A DNA stretch of 64,000 bases from Cyrtodaria siliqua (lineage: Eukaryota > Mollusca > Bivalvia > Adapedonta > Hiatellidae): positions 1 to 64,000 of the forward strand of contig JAWPHD010005588.1 in NCBI GenBank assembly GCA_037043455.1, in the 5' to 3' direction. Made by a program: the position numbers and the translations under genes. The notes under the pieces were generated by a model. That model saw nothing but the letters and a program-made list of their open reading frames with translations, was not told the DNA's origin and did no database searches. Position 1 is the stretch's first letter; each line of letters opens with the position of its first letter. Shown here piece by piece: positions 47,286 through 60,046 of this stretch.

Positions 47286-48585
47286 CGGGGCCGTAATGAA
47301 AAACAACAAATACATCTAATGTATCTACTAATTATGAGCGGCACTTCAAACTTTCAAACAGAGAAAACCAGCACCCATTACTAGGTTGGAAACATGACGT
47401 TAATCAATGCATGTGAGAATGTACACGAGTCTGTTAATATTGACTCCCATTCCCAAATGGTGATATATTTTGAAAGGCATCAAAACTGGTCACTTCATAA
47501 CTTAGCCATGGTAAAGCTAAAATTCACAATACCTTAACCGTTTTACTACTGACCTGATAACCACTTTAAAAACCCAAAATAAATATGTACAGTTTCTAGA
47601 AGATTCGCGAAGGAATCAAGATAATCTGTTTAAATTATATTTGCAAGTTCATAATAATTTAGTGAGAAAGTGTTGATTCTTACGGAAGGCCGGAGGTATA
47701 CAGTACCGGTTCTTCCAGGGGCACATTGATCAACTGATCAAAATCAATAGGTAACTTGCCTACCCAAACGGAAGAATACATAAGAAGTTTATTTGACTTG
47801 ATCACATCAGAGATCTAAGACGTTTATTATGTCTCTGCTCACATAGAACTGGTACTCAACTTTGATCAACTATTCCCAAAGGCATTAAGGGTATCTTGCC
47901 TTCGCCAAGGGTAAGGGTAGCATAAATACAAGTTCATTAAAACTGGTTTCAGTCACCGTTTTATGACATGTTAAGAGTCAAAAAGAACAACCGAAGCATC
48001 TTTATCTTTTTCTAGCCCAAGAAGAACATAATTATATACAGTGTCATTAAGATCGGACCATAAGTTGGGAGAGACCGAGTGGAAACCAGTTTCAAGTTCA
48101 TTCTCGGGATCACTGTGACATTGAATTTTGACCAGCTGATACAATAAAACTATTCTTGCCCGGAAATCCGACGGATCCGCTTATAAAGGAGCATTTTGGT
48201 TGGACCTCACATGTTACGAGGGTCATCCACTGGTGTTTTAAATCAATAACGACTGAATTGGTTTTACTCAAACTTGCCATGCACGGTTAATGCACTGTCC
48301 ATATAACTTAAACCATGCGCCCCCACCTCCACTCCCCCACCCCATGTTCACACCCTATATTCCTCAGTCTTTTTTCGTAGAGAGGAAACCCGCTAATGTA
48401 ACATATATCAAATATATTTCTTTTTCTCTATTTTATTGTGTGCGTAGAACACAGCTAGAGTAGTATATAAAATAAAACAAAATCTTCTACACATAATATT
48501 CTGAGCAGATCTCAGAAAGAGAAAACAAAACAAATCGACAAACTTTTCTTTTTAAAGGAAATGGATTAAAAAAAACAAGAGGTCA
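47286..48585. other. Unassigned DNA with weakly repeated phrases
   Basis: Phrases such as 'gatcaactgatcaaa' (47730), 'tttgatcaactattccc' (47862) and 'ttttgaccagctgatac' (48125) suggest highly diverged tandem units of about 150-200 bases. No gene. Confidence 0.4.
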
Positions 48586-50140
48586 ATGACCTTGAAGCTC
48601 TACTGATTGATTTTGATTTCAGGAAGTAGTCGCTACAAACTAGTTTTTTGAAAATGTATTTTTAGCCGTGGTGGCCATCTTGAATTTCCGGCCGACCTGA
48701 GATTTTAGCTAGGATCAATAAGACATCAAAAGCAACATTCCTGTGAAGTTTCATGAAAATCCGTCAAGTAGTTTCAGAGGAGTAGTCGCTACAAGTTTTC
48801 ATTATATAACTGTATGTAAACAAAGATGGCCGATAACAGCCATGTTTAACATCGAATCAAAACGATTTTTGACAAGGACCAACATCATGTCATGCTGATC
48901 ATTTTAGAAAAAGTCCCATATCAATATCACTTATAGTTTTCAAAAAGTAGTCGCTACAAACTTGTATTATGAAAATATATTTTTAGCCATGGCGGCCATC
49001 TTGAATTTTCGGCCGACCTGAAATTTTGCTAGGATCAATTAGACATCAAGAGCAACATTCCTGTAAAGTTTCATGAAAATCCGCCAAGTAGTTTCAGAGG
49101 AGTAGTCGCTATAAATTTTTACTATATAATTCTATGTAAATAAAGATGGCCGCTGACAGCCATGTTTAACATCGAATCAAAACGAGTTTTGACAAGGACC
49201 AACATCATGTCATGCTGATCATTTTAGAAAAAGTCCCATATCAATATCACTTATAGTTTTCAAGGAGTAGTCGCTACAAACTTGTATTTTGAAAATCTAT
49301 TTTTAGCTATGGCGACCATCTTGAATTTCCGGCCGATCTAAATTTTGCTAGGATCAATTAGACATTAAGAGCAACATTCCTGTAAAGTTTCATGAAAATT
49401 CCCCAAGTAGTTTCAGAGGAGTAGTCGCTACAAGTTTTTACTATATAATTCCATGTAAACAAAGATGGCTGCTGGCAGCCATGTTTAACGTCAAATCAAA
49501 ACGATTTTTGACAAGGACCAACATCATGTCATGCTGATCATTTTAGAAAAAGTCCCATATCAATATCACTTATAGTTTTCAAGAAGTAGTCGCTACAAAC
49601 TTGTTTTTTGAAAATGTATTTTTAGCCGTGGCGGCCATCTTGAATTTCCGGCCGACCTAAAATTTTGCTAGGATCAATTAGACATCAAGAGCAACATTCC
49701 TGTGAAGTTTCATGGAAGTCCGTCAAGTAGTTTCAGAGAAGTAGTCGCTACAAAGTTTTCATTATATAACTCTATGTAAACAAAGATTGCCGCTGGCAGC
49801 CATGTTTAACGCCAAATCAAAACGATTTTCGACAAGGACCAACATCATGTCATGCTGATCATTTTAGAAAAAGTCCCATATCAATATCACTTAGAGTTTT
49901 CAAGAAGTAGTCGCTACAAACTTGTATTTTAAAAATCTATTTTTAGCTTTGGCGGCCATCTTGGATTTCACATCAACATGTATTTTTGCTAAGATCAACT
50001 AGACTTCATGGGCAAAATTTCTGTAAAGTTTCATGAATATCCATCCAGTGGTTTCAGAGGAGTAGTCGCTACAAATAAAACTTTACGGACAGATGGACAG
50101 ACGGATGACGGACGCCGCACCACGGCATAAGCTCTGCTGA
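48586..50140. repeat. 320-bp tandem array, first block
   Basis: The word 'aagtcccatatcaatatcac' recurs at 48911, 49231, 49550 and 49871, giving a unit of about 320 bp. Each unit also holds 'ggcggccatcttgaatttcc', 'cggccgacct' and 'gagtagtcgctacaa'. The block ends in 'cacggcataagctctgctga' plus 'gcagtcgagcta'. Stop codons occur in all frames. Confidence 0.9.
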
Positions 50141-50149
50141 TCTCTGAGC

Positions 50150-50915
50150 AGTCGAGCTAAATATTTGTCAAGTAGTTTCAGAGGAATAGTCGCTACAAGT
50201 TTTTACTATATAAATCTATGTAAATAAAGATGGCCGCTAGCGGCCATGTTTAAAGTCGCGTCGAACTAAATTTTGACAAGGATCAACATCATGTCATGCT
50301 GATAATTTTAGAAAACATCCCATATCAATATCGCTTACAGTTTTCAAGAAGTAGTCGCTACAAACTTATTTTTTAAAAATCTATTTTTAGCTATGGCGGC
50401 CATCTTGAATTTCTGACCGACCTGAAATTTTGCTAGGATCAATTAGACATCAAGAGCAACATTCCTGTAAAGTTTCATGAAAATCTGCCAAGTAGTTTCA
50501 GAGGAGTAGTCGCTACAAGTTTTTACTATATAACTCTATGTAAACAAAGATGGCCACTGGCAGCCATGTTTAACGTCGAATCAAAACGATTTTTGACAAG
50601 GACCAACATCATGTCATGCTGATCATTTTAGAAAAAGTCCCATATCAATATCACTTATAGTTTTCAAGGAGTAGTCGCTACAAACTTGTATTTTAAAAAT
50701 CTATTTTTAGCTTTGGTGGCCATCTTGGATTTCACATCAACATGAATTTTTGCTAGGATCAACTAGACTTTATGGGCAACATTTCTGTGAAGTTTCATGA
50801 ATATCCATCCAGTAGTTTCAGAGGAGTAGTCACTACAAATAAAAGTTTAGGACAGACGGACGACGGACGCCACACCACGGCATAAGCTCTGCTGATCTCT
50901 GATCAGTCGAGCTAA
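50150..50915. repeat. 320-bp tandem array, second block
   Basis: It repeats the same unit and ends with the same terminal phrase ('ccacggcataagctctgctg', 'gatcagtcgagcta'). The first block lies directly upstream with an identical end, so the pair looks like two head-to-tail elements, each with a tandem interior and a fixed 3' end. Confidence 0.85.
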
Positions 50916-50943
50916 TAATTGGGGTGTGGGTGGACGGTGAAAT

Positions 50944-51056
50944 CAGCTAGCCAATTCTTTCCCCGGGGGAAACTTTCAACTAGGGGGAGGGGTATTGGCT
51001 AGCTGATTCTTTCCCCGGGAAAATAATAAGCTAGCCAATTCATTCCCCGGGGGATA
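50944..51056. repeat. Short CCCCGGG repeats
   Basis: 'agctagccaattctttcccc' and variants occur three times, each ending in CCCGGG. No function inferred. Confidence 0.6.
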
Positions 51057-51119
51057 AAATTGACTGCTACACCTGTTTACTGGTAGAAGAATGTTCAACA
51101 TAACACTTGTGCGGTGTGC

Positions 51120-51735
51120 TTATTTCAGAAAGTATGATATAACTAGAAAGTCTGAAGACAATCAAATGGGCACAACTCTGCATTGGATAAATGATGAGGA
51201 ACTGTATAAAGTTTCATGACCATAGGTCAATATTTTGTCAAGTTATAAGCTAGGTTATGTGGCAGGTTAAAGTTTTATGAAAAGAGGGCATTGATTAATT
51301 GATATAGAAGAACTGTATAAAGTTTTATGACCATAGCTCAATATTTTGCCAAGTTACGAGTCCGGTTAGGCGACATGTTTAAGTTTTATGAAAAGGGGAT
51401 TAACTCTGCCAAAATGAATGTCCCAGTTATTGGACATGTGTACTGACATTTCTTTGGGCAAGACGATATGTGTGGAATTTCACGAACATAGGTCAAATAC
51501 TGTTCAAGTTATGGTCAGTTATGAGCTTGGTTAGGTTGCAGATTGAAGTTTTATGAAAATGGGCATAACTCTGCCAAAATGAAAGCCCAAGTTATTGGAC
51601 GTGTTTAACGACATTCCTTGCGACAAGACAAAGAGGTCTTTGAGGTTTTATGAACATAGGTCAAATTGAACATGGGTCAAATACTTTTCAAGTTATGATC
51701 AAGGTTAAGTTGCAGGTTAAAGTGTGACGGACGAC
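51120..51735. repeat. Diverged tandem repeat ending in a GACGACGA tail
   Basis: Units of roughly 120-140 bases share 'aagttttatgaaaa.gggca', 'aactctgccaaaatga' and 'cataggtcaaat'. The end 'gacggacgacgacgacagac' resembles the ends of the 48.6-50.9 kb blocks and of the 22-23 kb arrays. Confidence 0.6.
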
Positions 51736-52439
51736 GACGACAGACAACGAACAAAGTAATATCTTAAGTTCTGCCGTGCTACAGGTGATACAAAAATAGA
51801 ATGGTATGTAGCTTTTGTTGTATAAATAATGTCTTGTGTCCATGGGTTGTGTTTAGTGAGGTTGAAGCTCACGTGCCCACTGGATCCCAAATACAATAGC
51901 AAATAACTATAATTGGAGGTTAAAACAATGACCAGTTGCACATCCTGACGAGTATAATTTTATTTCTATAACTAATTACCCTAATAAGCAACGACACTCA
52001 CATAACAACGACACTCGCATAACAACGTCGAAACAATTGCACTATAAAACAATAATGTAAATGAAAATCTTGAAAAAATATAGAAAACATTTTATGGATA
52101 TTATATGAGATTGCTGGAATAGATATGAACACAATGGTGTTGACACAAAATATCATGACATGTATATACTTTACAAGAGATCACTCCCTGCTACAGTTTC
52201 TATGTATTCTAACAAAATGCTGCCAATTAAAGTAGTTAGAATAATGTCCCCTTAAGTGTTTTCACAACTTTTGCATGACTCTGTCAAAAGAATTTAACCA
52301 ACCATCGTTAAATGAACGACACGCCTGCATGCACTCGGGTGCTTAACAGACTTTAGTCATGTAAAAAAAATTATAATATTGAAAATTATATTCCAAGATT
52401 TTTTATGTATATTTTGGTGTTAAAGCGATTTTTTACTGA
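51736..52439. other. Unassigned AT-rich DNA
   Basis: No gene seen. A short direct repeat 'cataacaacgacactc' lies at 51995-52035. Confidence 0.4.
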
Positions 52440-52985
52440 GGTTAAAGTCCGAGAAGTTGAGTTGAAGTGGGTTGTTGGTTGTACGACGCACCTTTCATTT
52501 TTCATCGAAGCAAAATCTCAGCATCTCAGAAAATAACCAATGCTTGTATGTGAAAGTTGAATAGAGCCGAAGTGTGAGAAGGTGCTAGGCCCTTTCTACA
52601 TATTTTATCTCAATGAAAATGGACATGTCAGGCGCACTGTCTGGGACATTCAGGCGCACCACCTGGAATGTTCATTCCTATTGGTGCCATGTAACCTTCT
52701 TGGGTTGGTGCACCGTAATACCAACACAAGAAAAGTTATATGGCGCCAAACTGGAATGAACATGTCAGGCTCTTACTCCATTTACATAAAGATAAAATAA
52801 GGAGTATGGGCCTAGAACCTTTTAACTTGTAAAGCTGCTAGGTCTAATGAAGGCCTTTAATGAGCATGACAAAAAATGACAAAATCAATATCAAAGTGGG
52901 TCCTACCCGTCTGTCTATAGTGGGATTTGCAGTGCTCCTTTTCTACACGCGGTAACCACATGGGGTGTTAATTACTCAAGGGTAG
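52440..52985. repeat. Dispersed repeat X, copy 2
   Basis: 'gagttgaagtgggttg', 'aaaagttatatggcgcc', 'aatgaacatgtcaggctc', 'tatgggcctagaac' and 'atgaaggcctttaatgag' match copy 1 (46880-47285). An extra internal duplication carrying 'caggcgcac' lies before it. Confidence 0.5.
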
Positions 52986-53544
52986 CAGCGAGTTGATATA
53001 TGATATACTTAAACAATATACTGAAGGTTACATGCACAGTCGAGTGCACAATTGCAAAAATGAGTTTATTTATTACATTTGAGTATTATAACAGTGCACC
53101 AAAATGCAATTGAAACTGCACAAGTGGGGCAAAATAGACCATACAATAAGATGGGAATTTCTGGTATAACCAAATCTAGAATGTTTCAGTATAGCATAGA
53201 GCTATGTCAGATAACTCTTTACCCCCATTATTCTACATGTAAAACCACGAAAGTTTCTGCACGAGTAACAACAAAGCATATGGAAGCTCGATCATCTTCT
53301 GTGAAGTTTAAAGGGACCACAACAGTTTCTGCACTAGTAACAACAAAGCATGTGGAAGTTAATTTTCTGTGAAGTTTGAAGGGCAGAGCAATCTTTATTC
53401 TTTAAAAACTGGCAGCTTCCCAATATTTTTTCAAATAACTTGCCATTTTGCAAATCATTATTAATAAGTAAATTGAAAGCTTCAATTCAAATTGTTTTTC
53501 GAATCTGTCCTATTAACTATATGTACACTTAAAATAGAAACATT
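52986..53544. other. Unassigned DNA
   Basis: An open frame of 97 codons (53079-53372) has no recognisable domain, partly repeats itself ('gtttctgca.gagtaacaaca' twice) and I do not call it a gene. Confidence 0.4.
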
Positions 53545-53675
53545 TGAACTGAACTGGAGTTTTACGGCGCACCAAAACAAAAAGGTTATATGGTGCCAAC
53601 AGGAATGAACATTCCAGGCTCATTCCATTTACATTTAGATAAAAATATGCCGAATAGGCCTAGAACCTTCTCCCT
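53545..53675. repeat. Dispersed repeat X, copy 3 (partial)
   Basis: 'gagttttacggcgcaccaaa', 'aaaaggttatatggtgcca', 'aatgaacattccaggctca' and 'aggcctagaacctt' match copies 1 and 2. The 3' part is absent. Confidence 0.55.
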
Positions 53676-54190
53676 CGCAAAAATATATATTGTAAACATT
53701 TTAAAAACAAACTACCTTTGTATTAAACCAAAATGCATTTTTAACTAGAAAAGTCGGCCTGTCGGCAATAAGTCTCTCACCTATATTACTGTCAAGAAAT
53801 AAAATGTTAAAGAAAAAAAAAATCCTACAGAATTATGTAGTGGGCTTGATGAAACATTTGAATGAATTTTAATAGGAATGTTGAAGATATTAGAATGTGA
53901 AAAACTTAAATATAAATGTTGCTGCAATTGCTACCAGCTTAAAGTGATACCTATATCTTGCCTCCTTTCTTTTTTACATGCATTACTTACTGTTTATTAA
54001 ATAAGCAGTTATATGTATATATTATTAGGGCTTTTCCATCAAAACATACCTGGGAGGACCCCAGGAAGGCATTTTAATAAACATCTATCGGTGAACCATA
54101 TTTTCCGAAATTTGTCCTTTTAAGCTTAATTTTGCACGAATGATTTGGTGTTCAATTTCAAACTGTCTTCCTGGATTCCCATGTATGCTT
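53676..54190. other. Unassigned AT-rich DNA
   Basis: No gene or element end recognised. Confidence 0.4.
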
Positions 54191-54366
54191 TATATAGTTT
54201 ACTAACCAGTGTTTTTGAGATACGGGAAATATCTCCCGAGGTAGAGAAATGGCCCCGATATAAGAACTCGTGCGAGTGCGGAGCACGAGTTCTTATATCG
54301 GGGCCATTTCTCTACCGAGGGAGATATTTTCAGTATCTCAAAAACACTGGTTATTAAACTATATAT
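54191..54366. mobile_element. Hairpin insertion a
   Basis: Near-perfect palindrome: 'tatatagtttactaaccagt' at the left mirrors 'ctggttattaaactatata' at the right, with long arms through 'gatataagaactcgtgc' and a short loop at about 54277. A doubled 'ccaagacgacgttacgtcat' follows at 54440-54480. Confidence 0.75.
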
Positions 54367-54960
54367 TACATGATTTAAAATGATATTTTATTAATATTTC
54401 TAATGGTTCACGCCTTTTTACACCAGTTTGCACGAGAACGCCAAGACGACGTTACGTCATCCAAGACGACGTTACGTCATACAAACAAAACAAGTGGAAC
54501 CGGAACTCTGCGTTAATTTCCGTAATCGTTATTTCCTAGTGGCGGAATTAGCAGCACATGGGTCACGATAAAGACCATTAATAAGTACAACAAACAACTA
54601 GAACTATCACAGAAGGCGATTAATACCCCTGCTTAAATTTGAAGTCAAATAAACGACCATAATTCTGTAATAAATAAGCAATCAAAAATGGGAGATGTAG
54701 AGGGACATAAGGTCATCAGTTGTTATATTTATATGAAGTTTCGGAACAACCCATTCAAAAGTGTTAGAGGAATTTCAAGTAATAAAAATGTGTTACGGGA
54801 CGCGATGTAACGGGATGCGACGCGAATGGATAAATATGTGTTTTAAGTGATGAGACACGAAGGGATGTTACCGACAACGCGATTCCTACATAGCCCCCAC
54901 TTCACTTTGTGAATGACATAGAAGATCATAATAAAGACGAATTCATACAGCTCCGCTTGT

Positions 54961-55584
54961 TATATTATAGGTTATTGCATTTGTATGGCTAAATATTACT
55001 TGGAACGAGTTGTTTTGGCAAAGGACGACGAGCTTGCGAGTCGTCCTGCGCCAAAACAACGAGTTCCAAGTAATATTTAGCCATACAAATTCAATAACCT
55101 TTTTATTGTATACTTTCATATTGATTTTGATCAATGTTAATTGTATGACTATTACTTTTCATTGCATTTGTGTTATTTTTATAGCTTTTGATGGAATTCC
55201 TATCTTGCCATTCAGTTTCATTTTGTGTGGATGATTATTTTGCGCGAAAACGACGTCGACGTCGGATGACGTCATTAAAAACAACAAGCGATTTTCTGAA
55301 GTTTGTTTACCATTCGATAACGTTAAAAACAGTGGGTGAGTGACCATTTGAATTATTTTATCAATTTTTGCCATAAAAGGTTGAAAAAAACCTCGTATTT
55401 TTTGTTGACACTATAGGAAGGATTCCGTTATTTTTATTTGAAAGTAGTTCCTTATTTCTGTTTCGCGGCTCTTAGCAAGCACGAGCAAAAGTTCCCGTGC
55501 AATATGAATGCGTGCAATATCGTAGAATATTGCACGCTTAGCTCAATGCAAACTAAACGGGACAATATGAAAGTATACAATAAA
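54961..55584. mobile_element. Hairpin insertion b, with outer inverted repeat and CRE
   Basis: The left part is a palindrome (54961-55112) with arms 'ggttattgcatttgtatggc' and 'ccatacaaattcaataacc'. Its distal word 'ttttattgtatactttcata' is mirrored at 55563-55584 ('tatgaaagtatacaataaaa'). The interior includes 'cgacgtcgacgtcgg' and a perfect TGACGTCA at 55267-55274. The same order (hairpin, GACGTC cluster, inverted word) occurs in other hairpin insertions here. Confidence 0.7.
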
Positions 55585-55699
55585 ACAAATTACATATACC
55601 TTGATAAGGTACTATATTGTTCTAAGTGCGTGAGAATTTCCTGTATTCTATTGCAGAAAACAGTATTCTATTATATCGGTTTTTAGGAAGAGTGAAATA

Positions 55700-56765
55700 T
55701 CAATACCGACTTAATGATCGTGTTTTTTTGTTTCGTAGGTTTTCCTCTGGTTGTTTCCATGGTTGTTAGAAACATTCTGCAGTATAACTATTGCATATTA
55801 TTTCTCCTTTAATGATGCAACATTTCTAATGTTAACTACCGTATTTTCGTTGCATTTATTCATCTAGATCGCTGTATTGTCCATTTTTTTGTATTCGAAT
55901 TTAGTGGTTGTCATTGAATTTAACATTGTCTGTTTTAATTGTATCTACTTGTTATGAATAAGCACGCTATATTATTTATATAAACATTAATTTACATGCA
56001 TTTGTTATACCTCTCTATTCCACAACTTCTTTTCAGAATAGAACCGATCTCTTTAAAAAGAATAAGATCACTTGAATAATTTAAATAAGCAAAATAGCTT
56101 AACGAGGACAAAATACAAAGTAATACAACAACTTTTGATACAGTTAAAGGTTTTAAGAAAACAATGCCAATCACATTTTCATAAAACGTCTTACTTTTTA
56201 CATTATTATACTGACATACAAAAGTGCAAATTGAGTCATAAAATAATGTATTGTAATTTCGCGCAAATATGCGTTCAAGAAACACTCGCATACCGTAATT
56301 ATTCCAGTAATGTTAAATTGATCAATTCTACCTGACCTGTTTTCGTTTCCGGAGAATACAACGTTCACAAGACGGTTAATCGGTCCAGGTATTCACGTGC
56401 TGTCTTTGTTGGTAATAGTGATATCAAAAATAAGTCCGGTGTTTTTATATTACACAATTTATTAACACTTACAAAAATGTCTATAAAAAACATCTTTCTG
56501 TTAAAGGGACATATGGCATTCTTGCTTGTATTAGAACTGTTTATTGTGGTGCGCATATAAATACATATATATAAATCCCGGTAGTTTTCTACATATCTTT
56601 TTCAATCATTAATAACTATTATTAGAATATTTCAAAGCAAAATGCGTTTTACATATCAAACAGTTTTGGATGTATTAAGTTAAAATAACGAAGACAAATG
56701 GAAAACTTCAGTTTTGGAGTATTCTTTTTTAAAGGAGTACATTTTTAATTTAATTGCGCTTTTAT
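55700..56765 (+). repeat. Orphan copy of the C1q copy 3 upstream segment
   Basis: It matches 37620-38690 along its length, including 'tccggagaatacaac' near 56350. It is not followed by the CRE/TATA promoter or a C1q exon: sequence after 56765 is unrelated to 38700. It could be a remnant of a lost gene unit. Confidence 0.7.
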
Positions 56766-56959
56766 TTGACCATCTTTGAAGAAAATATTTTTTTCTTTTT
56801 TCTTTCTCCAATTTGTAAATGTGTAGTTCTAAACCACGTTCCTTTCATATGTGGAGTGCACAAAAATATCAACCAGGTGGTGACCGCACATTGCCTGTTG
56901 ACAATAGAACAACACGGAAAAAATCTTTCAGTAGGAGAAATATGCTAAATTTTTAAAAG

Positions 56960-57320
56960 AGATAGTTCCAATGCCACAGAGCTAGTACCAATGCTATTGA
57001 GAAAGCACCAATGACAACTTATAAAAAGGTACGACATTCCTCTTGTTCAAAACAAGACTTACGTATACATTCAAAAACTATTGTTTGCATCAACTTCCTA
57101 CCGTGTTTATGTCTATAATATATGAATTCTGTACTCACTCCGGCGTAAAAATCCTTCGACTCATGTGAGCTAATACAATGCATTCATGTGTTATGTATAA
57201 ATAAATGTTCCGCACAATTTATATACCTATGCAAATCTACTGGAAGAAATTTAACTAACAAAATTGATAATTTACTAACTCACCTTATGGTGAAACGCGT
57301 ACTCATCATGTGAAGTCGTT
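56960..57320 (-). repeat. Inverted copy of 58080-58400
   Basis: 'agtaccaatgctattgag', 'gtacgacattcctcttg' and 'actcaccttatggtg' are the reverse complements of the sequence at 58370, 58325 and 58095. The two arms enclose hairpin d and form a large imperfect inverted repeat. Confidence 0.55.
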
Positions 57321-57442
57321 GGTCCCGTCCCTTTAGTAATGTATCCATAATCCTAGACCTTGTATTTATAACACGAAATCATTGTTAAACATACACATGC
57401 ATAATAAAATGGTTTGAGTGAACTTTGTGATGAAAGATATAG

Positions 57443-57603
57443 AGATTATTTAACTGCTGGGATCTATTATAGGGAAATCCTTCACGAGTGGTAGACGTCT
57501 GGTTCTTTTCACGAACGAACGCACAGGAGTGAGTGAAAAAACAAAGCGCGTCTACCATCAAGTGAAGGATTACCCAATAATCGATCACAGCAGTTAAATA
57601 ATC
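57443..57603. mobile_element. Hairpin insertion d
   Basis: 'agattatttaactgctggga' and 'cagcagttaaataatct' form the arms, with inner arms 'ccttcacgagtggtagacg' and 'cgtctaccatcaagtgaagg'. A GACGTC cluster follows at 57670-57705, including TGACGTCA at 57696-57703. Confidence 0.75.
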
Positions 57604-57869
57604 TATTTATTACATTTTAAATTACGTTTCTGCAAACAAATATTCGCTTTATTGAACGTTATCGGCGGATGACGTCGACGTCAGCAACACTTTGTTGACG
57701 TCACGACTCAACGAAACGTTAGTTATTATGTGTTCTGAGTTAGTTATTAATATTTAGCGATTATGAATATTCTTGCACTGAGAAATCCCGATCTTTCACG
57801 CCTACAAATGTAATAAATACTTGTGTATACAGTAAACATATTAACAACGTGGAAGCATGTGTTTCATTA

Positions 57870-59195
57870 AGTGTGTTTCCCCACTAAAAACAAGAAAGAA
57901 CGGTCAACAAAGTGTTGTGTTACGTATAGCTAACATGTTAACGTGTACTTGCTTCTTCATAAAAATAAAGTACAACTTATTGTATCGCTGTACTCTAGAA
58001 TGTATTCAATAGAACAATGCTTTTCAAAGACAACCCATGTAATAGGGCCTCAATGTGTACACTTGTTGTTACTTTGATAACACTTAATAGCCATAAGGTG
58101 AGTTATCAAGTTGCAATGTTTATCCACATTATGACATTAGCAATGACAAGATTATGAATCTGTGAGCACCAAACATATTTGTAGCAATGTAAATGGAATA
58201 GGATGGCTTTATATAGTCACCCAGTATTTAGCTGATGGTAAATGGAATAGGATGGCTTTATATAGTCACCCAGTATTTAGTTGATGCACCAAAGATTATG
58301 TAATGCAAATTGTGTTTTGATCAAGAGGAATGTCGTATGAAATTTTAAGAAATGAAAAATAAGTTGGCATTGGTGCTATATATACATCATTGGAACTAGC
58401 CCTGTGACATTGGCGCTAAAACAGTCAATTTCTCCTCTTGAACCGTTCTCTGTGTTGTTCTTTTGTCAACAGGCAATATAATAGGATTATTACTAGAGTA
58501 ACGTGTTCTGGAAGTTTGTATCACCTCGAGTAGTTAAATGCCAGATCAAGAATCACACGAGAGGCGTAGCCTCGAGTGTGATTCTGATCTGACATTTACC
58601 TACGAGAGGTGATACACACTTCAGAACACGTTACTCTAGTAATGATCCTTTTATTATATACCACTTACAAATCATTAACATATAAATATTTGCATTGCTA
58701 TTGCATACACATTCAATAAAGCATATTATTTCTAACGTCGTCTTGACGATCTCGCGCATAGTGGCGTAAAACTTGCTCGAATCATTGGAAAAACCGCTGT
58801 TCTATTTTTAGTAAGATAGTGATACTAATTCTATTTTTAGTAGCATAGTGATAACCTGTAGTGTGATACAGGTTGTTGTATTCCATTGTAAGAAAATAAA
58901 GGTACTATGTATATATTATTGATAGGTATATAATAAACGGCAATATACGGACACCAACTGGTTGATATTTGATGTGTTCATATCGATATGTAGCGTAAAA
59001 TAGGCACACACATGAAAACAAACTCGGTTACGACGATAAAGTTGAGAAAATAAACGTATTGTTCCAACGGGCTGGAAGTCCCTGCAGTCAAAGTAGGTAT
59101 CTTTCAAGACCAAAGATGGGCCGTGTGCGAAACTCAAACATAACCACAAGGAACTGCATTCCCGAATATTTCATAGCAAGGCAAATGGAAAAAAA
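57870..59195 (+). repeat. Duplicated segment, left part (partner 14490-15285)
   Basis: It starts with one minisatellite-type unit (57885-57935), where the partner locus has the whole array. It continues collinearly to 'aaggcaaatgg' near 59185. It contains a local duplication of 'gtaaatggaataggatggct' (58190 and 58239) and the 58481-58937 insertion. Confidence 0.8.
58481..58937. mobile_element. Hairpin insertion f, defined by empty site
   Basis: The partner locus (about 15028) reads 'caacaggcaatatacggc'. Here 457 bases are inserted after 'caatata'. The left part is a palindrome (58477-58660) with arms 'taggattattactagagtaa' and 'ttactctagtaatgatcc' and centre 'gaggcgtagcctcgag'. The right end is ATAGGTATATAATAAA. 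No coding frame. Confidence 0.85.
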
Positions 59196-60046
59196 CTACG
59201 CTGAAGCCGATACACATGCAGTATACGTCTAGCAAGGAGATGTTCTTAGTAACAAAGATATGCAGCAACAACAAACCGAACACAAATGTCATCGGCAATA
59301 TTGAGAGATTCCTAGAAAGTGTAAAGGTTTGTTCCCAGTCTGTCGGAAGTGTAACCGTTTTTTCCGGTTTGTCGGAAGTGTAATGGTTTGTTTCCAGTCT
59401 ATTAAAATGTATTTATTAATTCATCATCTCATGCAATGAGGAAATTAATAAACAATGCAGATGGATTGGCACAGCACTGTTAGAATTATATTTCATTTTA
59501 CATCGATGAAGTGATACAGTACGTTATTTTAAGAACATGCGCAATTCGTTTCTCCTTGGCCCTGTCTATATTATTGTAGACAGCATGCAGCGTACAAAAT
59601 GTGGTTCACGTTTAGCAATGTCACTGGCAATATGCTATATATAGATATTCAAACAATGTTTCAATGCATAAAACAATTCTTTTTGCAACATTCTATGAAC
59701 TTTAATTCGTTCATATTGGTCTTCGTATGTATATTTTAAAAATTGTCAAGGCTGTAAGAAACATAACATTCATAAAAATATATTTATACAGAATTTCTGC
59801 TGCAACATTTGTAAAAAGAAATTATTTAGATTTTGAAAGCCAGCGAGGATAATGCAATGTGATGCAAAAAAGAAAAGGTTTACAATACGGTTATAAATGC
59901 ATGAAATAATGCCAGAGTAAGCAATGGCAACCATGTGTTTATATATACGATCTTAAATTTACACAAAAGTGAAATCAAAGTTACACGTTGTTTCAGAAAA
60001 TTAATATAATAAACCAAATAAAAAACGAATGTTGTTAGCAAAATAT

